From the NCBI RefSeq assembly GCF_947503415.1, contig NZ_CANNDS010000001.1, forward strand, positions 2,142,501 through 2,206,500: a stretch of 64,000 nucleotides of DNA, written 5' to 3'. Each line of letters opens with the position of its first letter. Position 1 is the first letter of the stretch. A model generated the notes under the pieces. It was not told the DNA's origin, made no database searches, and was given only the letters and a program-made list of their open reading frames with translations. Below are positions 37,255 to 46,786 of this stretch, piece after piece. Both the position numbers and the translations under genes were made by a program. The DNA is from an uncultured Tateyamaria sp. Its GTDB lineage: Bacteria; Pseudomonadota; Alphaproteobacteria; Rhodobacterales; Rhodobacteraceae.

Positions 37255-38562
37255 ATGGCCGACCTTTTCGCCTCTGATCCCGCACCTGCCGACACTGGCC
37301 CGCGACCGCTGGCGGACCGATTGCGCCCGCAAAAGCTGTCCGAGGTGATCGGCCAGCGCCAAGTGCTTGGGCCTGAAGCGCCTTTGACCGTCATGCTGTC
37401 CTCGGGCGCTCTCAGTTCGCTGGTGTTCTGGGGGCCGCCCGGGGTGGGCAAAACGACCATCGCCCGGCTGCTTGCGCATGAGACGGACCTCCATTTCGTG
37501 CAGATCTCGGCGATATTTACAGGTGTCCCGGACCTCAAAAAGGTGTTTGAGGCTGCCAGGATCAGACGTCAGAACGGGCAGGGGACATTGCTGTTCGTGG
37601 ACGAAATCCACCGTTTCAACAAGGCGCAGCAAGACGGGTTTCTGCCGCATATGGAGGACGGGACGATCCTGCTGGTCGGTGCCACGACCGAGAACCCCAG
37701 TTTCGAGTTGAACGCCGCTGTGCTGTCCCGCGCGCAAGTGCTGGTGCTGGAACGGCTGGACCTCAAGGACCTCGAATTGCTGGCCCAACGGGCCGAGCAG
37801 GAGTTGGACAAGGCCTTGCCGCTGGATGGCCCCGCCCGCGAGGCGCTGCTTGAGATGGCGGATGGCGATGGCCGCGCACTTTTGAACCTGATCGAACAGG
37901 TCACTGCATGGACCGTGGACGGCAAACTGGACAAGACCGCTCTGGCCGCGCGCCTGATGCGTCGTGCTGCGCAGTACGACAAGTCGGGGGACGCGCATTA
38001 CAATTTGATCTCGGCCCTGCATAAATCGGTGCGCGGCTCGGACCCGGACGCATCGCTTTACTGGTTTGCGCGGATGCTCGAAGGGGGCGAAGACCCTCGG
38101 TATCTGGCCCGCCGCATTACCCGTATGGCGGTCGAGGATATCGGTTTGGCCGACCCGCAGGCCCAAGCTGTGTGTCTGCAAAGCTGGGAAACCTATGAAC
38201 GGCTTGGTTCCCCCGAAGGCGAGTTGGCGCTGGCCCAAGCGCTTGTCTACCTCGCCCTCGCGCCCAAATCGAACGCGACATACAACGCGTACAAAGGCGC
38301 GCGCCGGGCCGCCAAACAGACCGGATCACTTCCGCCGCCCAAGCATATCCTGAACGCGCCCACATCGCTGATGAAGGATCAGGGATATGGCAAGGACTAT
38401 GCCTATGACCACGATGCCGAAGACGGGTTTTCGGGGGCCAACTACTTCCCGGAGGGCATGGACCGGCCCGACCTTTATCAACCCGTCGAACGCGGGTTCG
38501 AGCGGGACCTGAAAAAGCGGCTCGATTACTTTGCGCGGCTCAGAACGAAGCGGAACAGTTAG
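37255..38562 (+). CDS. rarA: Replication-associated recombination protein A (RarA/MgsA)
   Basis: 435-residue AAA+ ATPase. Walker A GPPGVGKTT lies at about residues 60-68, Walker B LLFVDEIHRFNKAQQD follows, and sensor sequence GATTENPSFELNAA is typical. The C-terminal tetramerisation region with SLPPPKHILNAPTSLMK and YDHDAEDGFSGANYFPEGM is the family hallmark. RarA acts at stalled replication forks. Its position directly after the protease gene and before crcB suggests co-transcription. Confidence 0.95.
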   Translation: MADLFASDPAPADTGPRPLADRLRPQKLSEVIGQRQVLGPEAPLTVMLSSGALSSLVFWGPPGVGKTTIARLLAHETDLHFVQISAIFTGVPDLKKVFEAARIRRQNGQGTLLFVDEIHRFNKAQQDGFLPHMEDGTILLVGATTENPSFELNAAVLSRAQVLVLERLDLKDLELLAQRAEQELDKALPLDGPAREALLEMADGDGRALLNLIEQVTAWTVDGKLDKTALAARLMRRAAQYDKSGDAHYNLISALHKSVRGSDPDASLYWFARMLEGGEDPRYLARRITRMAVEDIGLADPQAQAVCLQSWETYERLGSPEGELALAQALVYLALAPKSNATYNAYKGARRAAKQTGSLPPPKHILNAPTSLMKDQGYGKDYAYDHDAEDGFSGANYFPEGMDRPDLYQPVERGFERDLKKRLDYFARLRTKRNS

Positions 38563-38603
38563 CCCCGCTTGACTCTTTGCGGGGAACCGACGACAGACCG
38601 CGC

Positions 38604-38984
38604 ATGATCTCAACCCTTTCCCTTGTGGCCCTTGGCGGGGCCATCGGCGCATCCCTGCGCTGGCTCAGCGGTGTTGCTGTCCTGCGGGCGTTTGGCCCTA
38701 CGGATTTTCCGTTGGCGATCCTCACGGTGAATGTCATCGGGTCCTTCCTGATGGGCGTTTTCGTCGTGGCTGCGGCGCATAAGGGGCTGACGCATTTGTC
38801 GCCGTTTGTCATGACGGGCATCCTCGGCGGCTTCACCACCTTCAGCGCATTCAGCCTTGAGACCATGACCCTGATCGAACGCGGACAAGTGGCGTCGGCC
38901 AGCCTCTATATTCTTTTGTCGGTGGGTCTGTCCGTCGGCGCACTGGCCCTTGGCCTCATCCTGGCCCGAGGAGTTTTCGCATGA
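38604..38984 (+). CDS. crcB: Fluoride ion channel/exporter CrcB (Fluc)
   Basis: 126 residues, four membrane helices. The Fluc pattern is visible: GGAIGASLRWL in helix 1, TVNVIGSFLMG in helix 2 with the conserved Asn, and GGFTTFSAFSLE in helix 3 containing the Phe-box and sodium-site residues. It works as a dual-topology dimer expelling fluoride. ATG 38604 lies 41 bp after rarA; there is no room for a fluoride riboswitch. Overlaps rluC by 4 bp. Confidence 0.95.
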   Translation: MISTLSLVALGGAIGASLRWLSGVAVLRAFGPTDFPLAILTVNVIGSFLMGVFVVAAAHKGLTHLSPFVMTGILGGFTTFSAFSLETMTLIERGQVASASLYILLSVGLSVGALALGLILARGVFA

Positions 38985-40018
38985 GTGGCGTTCAGACTGT
39001 AACCGTAGACGAGGGCGAGGGCGACCAACGCCTTGACCGCTGGATGAAACGGCGCTTTCCGCAGGTGAGCCAGGGCATGATCGAAAAGATGTGCCGCAAG
39101 GGCGAATGCCGTGTGGACGGGGGCCGCGTCAAATCCTCGACCCGCGTGGAAGAGGGGCAAAGCGTGCGCATCCCGCCGCTGCCCGACCGACCTGCGCCGC
39201 CCTTGCAGAAAACGCGCATCTCGGACAAAGACGCGCAAATGATGCGCGACGCTGTGATCTACAAGGACGACCAGATCATCGCGATCAACAAGCCGTCGGG
39301 CCTTCCGACCCAAGGGGGTTCGGGCCAGACCAAACATGTCGATGGTTTGGCCGAAGCGCTGATGTTCGATCTGGATGAAAAGCCGCGCCTTGTGCACCGT
39401 TTGGACAAGGACACATCGGGCGTTCTGCTACTGGCGCGCACGCGACTGGCGGCGAAATCGCTGACAGCGGCCATGCGGCACCACGAGACGCGCAAGATTT
39501 ACTGGGCGCTCGTCGCCGGTGTGCCGACGCCCTATCTGGGCGAGATCAAGTACGGGCTGGTCAAGGCACCGGGCCGTGGCAAGGGCGGTGAGGGCGAAAA
39601 GATGATCGCCGTGCATCCGCGCGATGTCGACGACACCAAAGGGGCCAAGCGGGCGCACACAATGTACGCGACACTGTACCGTGTGGCGTCCCGCGCCGCT
39701 TGGGTCGCGATGGAGCCGATCACGGGCCGAACGCACCAATTGCGCGCGCATATGGCAGAGATCGGGCACCCCATTGTGGGCGATGGCAAGTATGGCGGCT
39801 CCAGCCAGGAAAACATGGGCGACGGCTGGGGCGCGAAGGTGGGCGGCATCATCTCGCAAAAGCTGCACCTGCACGCCCGCATGATGCGGTTCGAACAACC
39901 GGAGACACGCAAGGTGATCACTGTGACCGCGCCGCTGCCGGACCACATGAAAGACAGTTGGGACACGTTTGGTTGGACCGAGGATCTGGCCGCCGAAGAC
40001 CCGTTCGAGGCGATTTGA
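38981..40018 (+). CDS. rluC: 23S rRNA pseudouridine synthase, RluC/RluA family
   Basis: 345 residues. An N-terminal S4 RNA-binding domain (RLDRWMKRRFPQVSQGMIEK) precedes the catalytic domain, whose signature HRLDKDTSG includes H139 and the catalytic D142; GRTHQLRAHMAEIGHPIVGD is the second family block. RluC modifies U955, U2504 and U2580 in E. coli; the assignment RluC rather than RluD rests on overall look. It overlaps crcB (ATGA) and ends 1 bp before the HAD gene. Confidence 0.92.
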   Translation: MSGVQTVTVDEGEGDQRLDRWMKRRFPQVSQGMIEKMCRKGECRVDGGRVKSSTRVEEGQSVRIPPLPDRPAPPLQKTRISDKDAQMMRDAVIYKDDQIIAINKPSGLPTQGGSGQTKHVDGLAEALMFDLDEKPRLVHRLDKDTSGVLLLARTRLAAKSLTAAMRHHETRKIYWALVAGVPTPYLGEIKYGLVKAPGRGKGGEGEKMIAVHPRDVDDTKGAKRAHTMYATLYRVASRAAWVAMEPITGRTHQLRAHMAEIGHPIVGDGKYGGSSQENMGDGWGAKVGGIISQKLHLHARMMRFEQPETRKVITVTAPLPDHMKDSWDTFGWTEDLAAEDPFEAI

Positions 40019-40019
40019 C

Positions 40020-40673
40020 ATGCGGCTGGTGGTCTTTGACGTGGATGGCACGCTGGTCGACAGTCAGGCCGATATCGTTGCCAGCATGGCGGCGGCATTC
40101 GCAGCCGTGAACCTTGGTGCCCCGAGCCGGTCCGACATCCTGAGCATCGTGGGACTGTCCTTGCCCGTCGCGATGGAGGCCCTGGCCCCCGATGCCGATA
40201 CCCCAATGATGGTCGAAGCCTACAAGGACAGCTATGCACGCCTGCGCGTGTCGAAGGGTGCCAGTTCTTCGCCGCTCTATCCCGGGGCCCGCGCGGCACT
40301 TGATCGGTTACAGGCGCGCGACGATATCCTGCTGGGCGTGGCAACCGGCAAGTCCAAGCGCGGGCTTGACGGCCTGATCGAGGCGCATGGGCTTGAGGGC
40401 ATGTTTATCACCCGGCAGGTGGCAGATTTTCACCCTTCCAAACCGCATCCATCGATGTTGCTGACGGCGATGGAGGATGCAGGCGTGACGGCGCAAGCGG
40501 CCGTGATGATCGGGGACACCAGTTTTGATGCGGACATGGCACAGGCGGCCCGGATGCCGTTCATCGGCGTAGACTGGGGGTATCACCCAACCGACAGATT
40601 GCAGGGCGCGCACAGCGTTCTCAGTGATTTCTCCGAACTTGATGACGCGCTGGGCGCAGTGTGGGCAGACTGA
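40020..40673 (+). CDS. HAD-superfamily phosphatase, phosphoglycolate-phosphatase-like
   Basis: 217 residues. Motif I is VVFDVDGTL with the nucleophile D7 and D9; the cap has GARAALDRLQARDDILLGVATGKSKRGLD (motif II Thr in ATGK) and motif IV is MIGDTSFDADMAQAARMPFI. This is subfamily IA, similar to Gph. The substrate is not certain. Tightly placed between rluC and the ATP12 gene. Confidence 0.9.
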   Translation: MRLVVFDVDGTLVDSQADIVASMAAAFAAVNLGAPSRSDILSIVGLSLPVAMEALAPDADTPMMVEAYKDSYARLRVSKGASSSPLYPGARAALDRLQARDDILLGVATGKSKRGLDGLIEAHGLEGMFITRQVADFHPSKPHPSMLLTAMEDAGVTAQAAVMIGDTSFDADMAQAARMPFIGVDWGYHPTDRLQGAHSVLSDFSELDDALGAVWAD

Positions 40674-40674
40674 C

Positions 40675-41388
40675 ATGAGCGAATGGAAGCAAAAGCGGTT
40701 CTGGAAAACGGCGACGGCTGAGGTTGTTGATGACGGGTGGACGGTGACGCTGGACGGTCGGTCCGTCAAAACCCCGGCCAAGGCCGCGTTGATCTTGCCC
40801 ACGTCGGGGATGGCCGATGCCGTGGCCGCTGAATGGGACGCGCAGGACGAGGTTGTGAACCCGCTGTCGATGCCCTTCACCCGCAGTGCCAATGCCGCCA
40901 TCGACAAGGTGGCCGTGCAGCACGCCGAAGTCGCCGACATGCTGGCCGCTTATGGGGATGCTGACCTGCTGTGTTACCGCGCAGATGCGCCGCAGCCGTT
41001 GGTCGACCGGCAGGCAGTGACATGGGACCCCTACCTGGACTGGGCGGCTGAGGCGCTTGGTGCGCGTTTGATGCCGCGGACTGGCTTGATGCACGAATCA
41101 CAGGATGCTGCGGCCTTGGCTGCACTGTCCGCACCGGTCCATGGCATGTCGAACTTTGAATTGGCCGCATTTCACGACCTTGTCAGCCTGTCCGGATCGC
41201 TGATCCTGGGTTTCGCGGCTGCCCATGACCTGCACCCCGTGCTCACAATTTGGGCAGCGTCCCGCCTAGATGAAATTTGGCAGGAAGAGCAGTGGGGCGA
41301 AGATGAGGAAGCGCAGGAGCTTGCAAAGATTAAGGAAGGGTCGTTTTTGCACGCAAAAGCCTTCTTTGATGCGGCGAAAGTGACCTGA
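40675..41388 (+). CDS. ATP12-family F1-ATPase assembly chaperone
   Basis: 237 residues, ATP12 family, chaperone for assembly of F1-ATPase alpha subunits in mitochondria and alphaproteobacteria. Recognised by FWKTATAEVVDDGWTVTLDGR near the N-terminus, YGDADLLCYRADAPQPLVDR in the middle and the aromatic-rich LDEIWQEEQWGEDEEA near the end. It starts 1 bp after the HAD stop and closes the operon. Confidence 0.92.
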   Translation: MSEWKQKRFWKTATAEVVDDGWTVTLDGRSVKTPAKAALILPTSGMADAVAAEWDAQDEVVNPLSMPFTRSANAAIDKVAVQHAEVADMLAAYGDADLLCYRADAPQPLVDRQAVTWDPYLDWAAEALGARLMPRTGLMHESQDAAALAALSAPVHGMSNFELAAFHDLVSLSGSLILGFAAAHDLHPVLTIWAASRLDEIWQEEQWGEDEEAQELAKIKEGSFLHAKAFFDAAKVT

Positions 41389-41594
41389 CAACCCACCCGT
41401 GAAGCACACCGGAAAGCGCACAATTATGCATCGTTTTTGGTGACCCTACCCTTGACGTTTTGCGATGAATCCCCCCACACTGCGGCCCATTGGTTGGGGA
41501 TAACCCTGGCCGTATCGCCTTCGGCGTTGCGTGAACACTCAGGCTGCGCCGATCGTACCGCCAAAACATGGCGGAAAATCAGGAAGAGGTAAAA

Positions 41595-42611
41595 ATGAAA
41601 AAAACCGTAATCTTTGGCGCGCTGACCGCCGCCGGCATGGCTGCCGGCGCTGCGGCTGCTGGTACGCTCGATGACGTGAAAGCACGCGGCACGCTGAACT
41701 GCGGCGTGACAACCGGTCTGGTGGGCTTTGCCGCACCGGATGCGAATGGCGAATGGAAAGGTTTCGACGTCGGCGTATGCCGTGCCGTGGCCGCAGCTGT
41801 GCTGGGTGACCCCGCCGCAGTCGAATTCGTGCCCACAACAGGCAAAACGCGCTTCACGGCACTTGCCTCGGGCGAGATCGACATGCTGGCGCGCAACACC
41901 ACATGGACCTTCAGCCGCGACGTGGACCTGAAGTTCACCTTCGTTGGCGTGAACTACTATGACGGCCAAGGCTTCATGGTTCCCAAGGACCTGGGCGTGT
42001 CGTCGGCCAAGGATCTGGATGGCGCGACCGTCTGCATCCAGACCGGCACCACAACCGAGTTGAACCTGGCGGATTTCTTCCGCTCGAACAACATCAACTA
42101 CGAGCCGGTTCCGATCGAAACCAACGCTGAAGCACAGCAACAGTACCTTGCCGGTGCCTGCGACGTGTACACCACCGACGCCTCGGGTCTGGCCGCAACA
42201 CGCGCCACATTCGAAGCCCCCGGTGACCACGTTCTGCTGCCCGAAATCATCTCGAAAGAGCCGCTGGGCCCGTTGGTCCGTCACGGCGACAACGAGTGGG
42301 GCGATGTGGTTCGCTGGACCCTGAACGCACTGATCTCGGCAGAAGAGCTGGGCATCACGTCGGCCAACATCACCGAAATGGGTGCTGGCACCAACAACCC
42401 TGAAATCAACCGTATCCTGGGCACCGAAGGTACCCTGGGCGAGATGCTGGGCCTCGACGCTGACTGGGCGATGAAGGCGATCTCGGCCGAAGGCAACTAC
42501 GGCGAAATCTTCGAGAAGAACATCGGCGAAAGCACACCGATCGGTCTGGCCCGTGGCCTGAACGCTCAGTGGACCGATGGCGGCCTGCTTTACAGCCCGC
42601 CCTTCCGTTAA
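41595..42611 (+). CDS. bztA: Periplasmic glutamate/glutamine/aspartate/asparagine-binding protein
   Basis: 338 residues with signal peptide (MKKTVIFGALTAAGMAAGAAAA). A type-3 solute-binding protein fold: GTLNCGVTTGLVGFAAPDAN, then FTALASGEIDMLARNTTWTF and the hinge region DYGQGF-like NYYDGQGFMVPKDLG. It resembles BztA/AapJ, the binding proteins for acidic and amide amino acids in Rhodobacter and Rhizobium. GAGG lies 5-8 nt before ATG 41595. First gene of bztABCD, with a strong hairpin after the stop. Confidence 0.93.
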   Translation: MKKTVIFGALTAAGMAAGAAAAGTLDDVKARGTLNCGVTTGLVGFAAPDANGEWKGFDVGVCRAVAAAVLGDPAAVEFVPTTGKTRFTALASGEIDMLARNTTWTFSRDVDLKFTFVGVNYYDGQGFMVPKDLGVSSAKDLDGATVCIQTGTTTELNLADFFRSNNINYEPVPIETNAEAQQQYLAGACDVYTTDASGLAATRATFEAPGDHVLLPEIISKEPLGPLVRHGDNEWGDVVRWTLNALISAEELGITSANITEMGAGTNNPEINRILGTEGTLGEMLGLDADWAMKAISAEGNYGEIFEKNIGESTPIGLARGLNAQWTDGGLLYSPPFR

Positions 42612-42622
42612 GATATCAAGCC

Positions 42623-42652
42623 GAGGGGCGCAGGGTCAAACCTGCGCCCCTC
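42623..42652 (+). promoter_or_regulatory. Intercistronic hairpin between bztA and bztB
   Basis: GAGGGGCGCAGG (42623-42634), loop GTCAAA, CCTGCGCCCCTC (42641-42652): a perfect 12-bp stem, 12 bp after the bztA stop, without a T-tract. In comparable operons such structures protect the abundant binding-protein mRNA and reduce expression of the permease genes. Confidence 0.8.
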
Positions 42653-42776
42653 GTGCATTTGGGCACGGGACCGCTGAAAACAGCGGCAGGACTGTCCAAA
42701 ATGCAGCCAACAACTGAAAACCCGGCCCCGCGCTTGTCGCGAAAAACCAAAGGCCGGAACCACGGGGACCATCTCC

Positions 42777-43988
42777 ATGACCACGATGACCGACCCTCCT
42801 CAGGAGTCGTTCCGCCCGTCGATGCTTTTGAACGACACGCGGTACAGATCATATACGTTTCAATTCATTGCCCTCATCGTCCTGATCGGCGCAATTGCTT
42901 ATCTGATGAGCAACCTGTTCGCGAACCTCGAAGATCAGGGCCTGAACATTTCCTACGACTTCCTGGGTGAACCTGCGGGCTACGGCATCGCGCAGAACCT
43001 TGTGGAATATGACAGTCAGGACTCGCATATGCGGGCGGCACTGATCGGTATTCTGAACACCCTTCTGGTGGCCTTTCTGGCCTGTGTGACGGCAACGATC
43101 CTCGGCGTGATCGCGGGTGTGCTGCGCCTGTCGAACAACTGGCTCGTGGCCAAGCTGATGTCGGCCTATGTCGAGGCGTTCCGCAACGTGCCCGTGCTGA
43201 TCTGGATCCTCGTGATCAACACGATCGTGATCTCGATGCCCGGCCCACGCGCCTATCGCGGGGACACACCCGAGGTCGAGATGTTCATGGGCATCATCGC
43301 CTATACCAACCGGGGCATCTACATCCCGGCCCCCACGTGGGGACCCGGCTCGCTTCTGGTGGTGCTGACGTTCTTTGCATCCATTGCGGCGATCATCTGG
43401 TACCGGCGCTACGCGGTGAAGCAGCTCTACGACCACGGTCGGGACCTGCCCACCTTCCTGCCATCGCTGGCGATCTTCTTCATCCCGACGATCCTGATGT
43501 ACTTCATCATGGGCCGTCCCATCGGTGTCGACGTACCTGCGCTGCAGGGCTTCAACTTTCAGGGGGGCACGCAGATCGGGCGACCGCTGATTGCGCTCTG
43601 GCTGGCGCTGTCGATCTACACGGGGGCCTTCATCGCGGAAAACGTCCGTGCAGGCATTCAGGCGGTCAGCCAAGGCCAGACCGAAGCGGCGGCGTCGCTG
43701 GGCCTGCGCCCCAACCGCGTGATGAACCTTGTGGTCCTGCCACAGGCGTTGCGGGTGATCATTCCGCCGCTGATCTCGCAGTTCCTGAACATCACCAAGA
43801 ACTCGTCCCTGGCCATCGCCGTGGGGTACGAAGACATCACCGCGACGCTGGGTGGCATCACGCTGAACCAGACGGGGCGGGCGATCGAATGTATCCTGTT
43901 GCTGATGTTGTTCTACCTCACGATCAGTTTGCTGATCTCGGCGGTGATGAATGTCTACAACAATTCTGTCAGCCTGAAGGAGCGGTAA
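42777..43988 (+). CDS. bztB: Amino acid ABC transporter permease BztB
   Basis: 403 residues. Unusually long for a HisM-type permease because of an N-terminal region and a periplasmic/cytoplasmic insertion between helices, as in AapQ/BztB. The permease contact loop is TEAAASLGLRPNRVMNLVVL with the EAA motif. The hydrophobic segments number about eight. GGGGA stands before the ATG. Pairs with BztC to form the heterodimeric channel; the next gene starts 1 bp after the stop. Confidence 0.94.
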   Translation: MTTMTDPPQESFRPSMLLNDTRYRSYTFQFIALIVLIGAIAYLMSNLFANLEDQGLNISYDFLGEPAGYGIAQNLVEYDSQDSHMRAALIGILNTLLVAFLACVTATILGVIAGVLRLSNNWLVAKLMSAYVEAFRNVPVLIWILVINTIVISMPGPRAYRGDTPEVEMFMGIIAYTNRGIYIPAPTWGPGSLLVVLTFFASIAAIIWYRRYAVKQLYDHGRDLPTFLPSLAIFFIPTILMYFIMGRPIGVDVPALQGFNFQGGTQIGRPLIALWLALSIYTGAFIAENVRAGIQAVSQGQTEAAASLGLRPNRVMNLVVLPQALRVIIPPLISQFLNITKNSSLAIAVGYEDITATLGGITLNQTGRAIECILLLMLFYLTISLLISAVMNVYNNSVSLKER

Positions 43989-43989
43989 T

Positions 43990-45288
43990 ATGTCTGATAC
44001 ACATGCACATTCCGTCGCCTTTGTGCGGACCGAACAGCTTCCGCAACTGGCACCGCCATCCACGGCAGCCGGACCGGTCAGCTGGATGCGGAAAAACCTG
44101 TTTTCCAACATCCCCTATTCGATCCTGACGCTGGTTGCGCTGTACTGCATCTACCTGATGCTTTCAGGCTTCGTGCCGTGGGCGCTGAACGGGGTCTGGA
44201 ATACCAGCAACATCCGCGAATGCCGCGAAGTGCTGAACGGCGTGTCGGGGGGCTGTTTCTCGGTCCTGACGGAACGCTGGAACCAGCTCATTTTTGGCAC
44301 GGGCTATGACCGCGAAGAATACTGGCGGCCTACGCTGACGTTCATTCTCCTGTTCGTGGCTGCGGCCCCGATCCTGTTCATGAACCTGCCGCGCAAGATG
44401 CTGATCTTTACCGGCCTCTACCCGTTTCTGGCCTTCTGGCTGATCTGGGGTGGCACGATCCTGAACCCGCTCTTGGCCCTTGTGGGCATTGTCGTGGGCT
44501 ATCTGGTCTACAGCCGTCTGGTGAACCAGTCCTTTGCCATGGGCTTTTTCGGAGGCGTTGCCGCTGCGGTGGTGACATGGTGGATTGGCGGATACATCGT
44601 CGGAGCCATCGCCCCCGAAGAGACGCTGCTGCAGGCCGTGCCATCGCGCGACATGGGGGGCTTCATGCTCAACATGATCCTCGGCACGATCTGTGTGTCG
44701 CTGTCGCTGCCCATCGGGATCGCGCTGGCGCTTGGGCGCCAGTCGGACATGCCGATCATCAAGTGGATCTGCGTGGTCTTCATCGAGTTCATCCGGGGCG
44801 TGCCCCTGATCACGCTGCTGTTCGTGGCAAACGTGATCCTTGCGTTCTTCTTCCCGCCCGGCTCGAACCTCGACCTGATCCTGCGGGTGATCATCATGAT
44901 TACGATGTTCTCGGCAGCCTATATCGCCGAGGTGATCCGGGGCGGCCTTGCCGCCTTGCCACGCGGACAATACGAAGCGGCCGACAGCTTGGGCCTTGAT
45001 TATGCCCAATCCATGCGGCTGATCATCCTGCCGCAAGCGCTCAAGATCTCCATTCCGGGGATCGTGAACGTGGCGGTTGGCCTCTTCAAGGACACCACGC
45101 TTGTCTCGGTCATCTCGATGTTCGACCTCGTAGGCATGATCCGCGGACCGATCCTCGCCTCGACCGACTGGAACGGCGTCTATTGGGAGCTGTGGGCCTT
45201 TGCCATCACGCTCTTCTTCGTCGTCTGCTACGGCATCTCTCAATACTCGCAGTGGCTGGAACGCCAGCTTGCGACCGATCACCGCTAA
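43990..45288 (+). CDS. bztC: Amino acid ABC transporter permease BztC
   Basis: 432 residues with about nine membrane helices. It has the EAA loop YEAADSLGLDYAQSMRLIIL and the typical FKDTTLVSVISMFDLVGM stretch of the polar amino acid uptake family. The N-terminal half with several extra helices is the mark of AapM/BztC. AAGGAGCGG precedes ATG 43990. Confidence 0.94.
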   Translation: MSDTHAHSVAFVRTEQLPQLAPPSTAAGPVSWMRKNLFSNIPYSILTLVALYCIYLMLSGFVPWALNGVWNTSNIRECREVLNGVSGGCFSVLTERWNQLIFGTGYDREEYWRPTLTFILLFVAAAPILFMNLPRKMLIFTGLYPFLAFWLIWGGTILNPLLALVGIVVGYLVYSRLVNQSFAMGFFGGVAAAVVTWWIGGYIVGAIAPEETLLQAVPSRDMGGFMLNMILGTICVSLSLPIGIALALGRQSDMPIIKWICVVFIEFIRGVPLITLLFVANVILAFFFPPGSNLDLILRVIIMITMFSAAYIAEVIRGGLAALPRGQYEAADSLGLDYAQSMRLIILPQALKISIPGIVNVAVGLFKDTTLVSVISMFDLVGMIRGPILASTDWNGVYWELWAFAITLFFVVCYGISQYSQWLERQLATDHR

Positions 45289-45332
45289 TGGCTGCCCTCA
45301 AGTAGCAAAGCGGTAGGGTAAAGGAACATGAT

Positions 45333-46136
45333 ATGACTGACACAACAATCGCAGCCCCCGACACGGGCGATCTGCCACATGTGGACGCCAATGTGTCCGA
45401 CGAAGTGGCCGTGTCCATCGACAAGATGAACAAGTGGTACGGCACCTTTCACGTGCTGCGCGACATCGACCTGACAGTGTACCGGGGCGAACGGATCGTG
45501 ATTGCGGGGCCTTCGGGCTCCGGCAAGTCCACGCTGATCCGCTGCATCAACGCATTGGAAGAGCATCAGCAAGGGTCGATCACCGTGGACGGCACATTGC
45601 TGTCTTCGGACCTCAAGAACATCGACAAAATCCGGTCAGAGGTCGGCATGTGCTTTCAGCACTTCAACCTGTTCCCGCATCTGTCGATCCTTGAGAACTG
45701 CACGCTGGCTCCGATCTGGGTGCGCAAGACACCCAAGAAGGAAGCCGAAGAGATCGCGATGCATTTCCTTGAAAAGGTGAAGATCCCCGATCAGGCCGAC
45801 AAGTACCCCGGTCAGTTGTCCGGTGGTCAGCAGCAGCGTGTGGCAATTGCCCGTTCGCTTTGCATGCGTCCGCGGATCATGCTGTTTGACGAACCGACTT
45901 CGGCGCTTGATCCCGAGATGATCAAGGAGGTTCTGGACACCATGGTGGAGCTCGCCGAAGAGGGCATGACCATGCTGTGTGTGACGCACGAGATGGGCTT
46001 TGCCCGTCAGGTGGCGAACCGCGTGATCTTCATGGACGAAGGGCAGATCGTGGAACAGAACGAACCCGAAGAGTTCTTCAACAATCCCCAAAGCCCACGG
46101 ACGCAGCTGTTCCTCAGCCAGATCCTCGGCCACTGA
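45333..46136 (+). CDS. bztD: Amino acid ABC transporter ATP-binding protein BztD
   Basis: 267 residues. Walker [10 protein letters not shown] at residues 59-67, Q-loop [12 protein letters not shown], signature LSGGQQQR at about 168-175, Walker [13 protein letters not shown] and the H-loop VTHEMGFA are all present. An N-terminal extension of about 25 residues precedes the ABC core. It powers the BztBC channel. AAAGGAAC lies before ATG 45333. Confidence 0.95.
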   Translation: MTDTTIAAPDTGDLPHVDANVSDEVAVSIDKMNKWYGTFHVLRDIDLTVYRGERIVIAGPSGSGKSTLIRCINALEEHQQGSITVDGTLLSSDLKNIDKIRSEVGMCFQHFNLFPHLSILENCTLAPIWVRKTPKKEAEEIAMHFLEKVKIPDQADKYPGQLSGGQQQRVAIARSLCMRPRIMLFDEPTSALDPEMIKEVLDTMVELAEEGMTMLCVTHEMGFARQVANRVIFMDEGQIVEQNEPEEFFNNPQSPRTQLFLSQILGH

Positions 46137-46147
46137 CGCCACGATCG

Positions 46148-46175
46148 GGTTAACGCAGCGACCGTTGCGTTAACC
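46148..46175. other. Hairpin after bztD
   Basis: GGTTAACGCA (46148-46157), 8-nt loop, TGCGTTAACC (46166-46175): perfect 10-bp stem 12 bp after the bztD stop. No T-tract. It may act as a 3'-end stabiliser. A GC-rich repeat (GGGGTGACACCCC at about 46217-46229) follows, related to the family at 7074. Confidence 0.6.
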
Positions 46176-46288
46176 TCCACCTGCCCGTGCGCACCCGGTG
46201 TACAGGGGGTGCACGCAGGGTGCACGGGGGGTGACACCCCGCCACCGGCGTTTATCTCCATGAAAACAAGGTAAATGCGGGCGTCGAC

Positions 46289-46786
46289 TCAGCCCGCCAT
46301 AACCTCTCGCGGGATCGCGAAATCAATCGGCTGGCCTTCGCGCCAGCCGATGTCGTTCCACCTGTCTGCATCGAAGGTGATCACGGTTGTGGCGCAGGTC
46401 GGATAGTCCACAAAGCGTGGATGAGGCGGGGCTTGCGCCACGATCCTGTCTGCAAAATCAGCAATGCCCGGGTTGTGGCCCAGCATCAGAACCGATGCGG
46501 CCGTCTGCTCTTGCAGCACCTGCATTATCATCTCCGGCCCCGCGTGATAGAGCGCGCGGGTAAAGGTGACAGGCACGTCAAAGCCCAACCCCAGAAACGT
46601 CTGCCCGGTCCGTTCACTGGACGAACTGACGGCGGCCTGCGGGACATGGTCCTGTTGTCGCAACCAGTCCCCCATCGCCTGCGCAGAAGCCGTGCCGCGC
46701 GCATTCAAGGGCCGGTCGTGATCGTCTAGTTCAAGGCTGTCCCAACTGGACTTGGCATGCCGCATCAAGATCAGTTTCAGGGTCAT
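46289..46786 (-). CDS. sixA: SixA-type histidine phosphatase
   Basis: 165 residues of the histidine-phosphatase (phosphoglycerate-mutase-like) superfamily. The catalytic LILMRHAKSSW has the RH pair at residues 9-10, then DHDRPLNARG, SSSERTGQT and LMLGHNPGIAD with the second histidine. This pattern is that of SixA-like phosphohistidine phosphatases. It overlaps the ferredoxin-like gene by 4 bp (ATGA). Confidence 0.85.
   Translation of the reverse strand: MTLKLILMRHAKSSWDSLELDDHDRPLNARGTASAQAMGDWLRQQDHVPQAAVSSSSERTGQTFLGLGFDVPVTFTRALYHAGPEMIMQVLQEQTAASVLMLGHNPGIADFADRIVAQAPPHPRFVDYPTCATTVITFDADRWNDIGWREGQPIDFAIPREVMAG

Noticed and set aside
38563-38603. Fluoride riboswitch in front of crcB
   Set aside because: Only 41 bp separate rarA and crcB; the space is too small and shows no riboswitch core.
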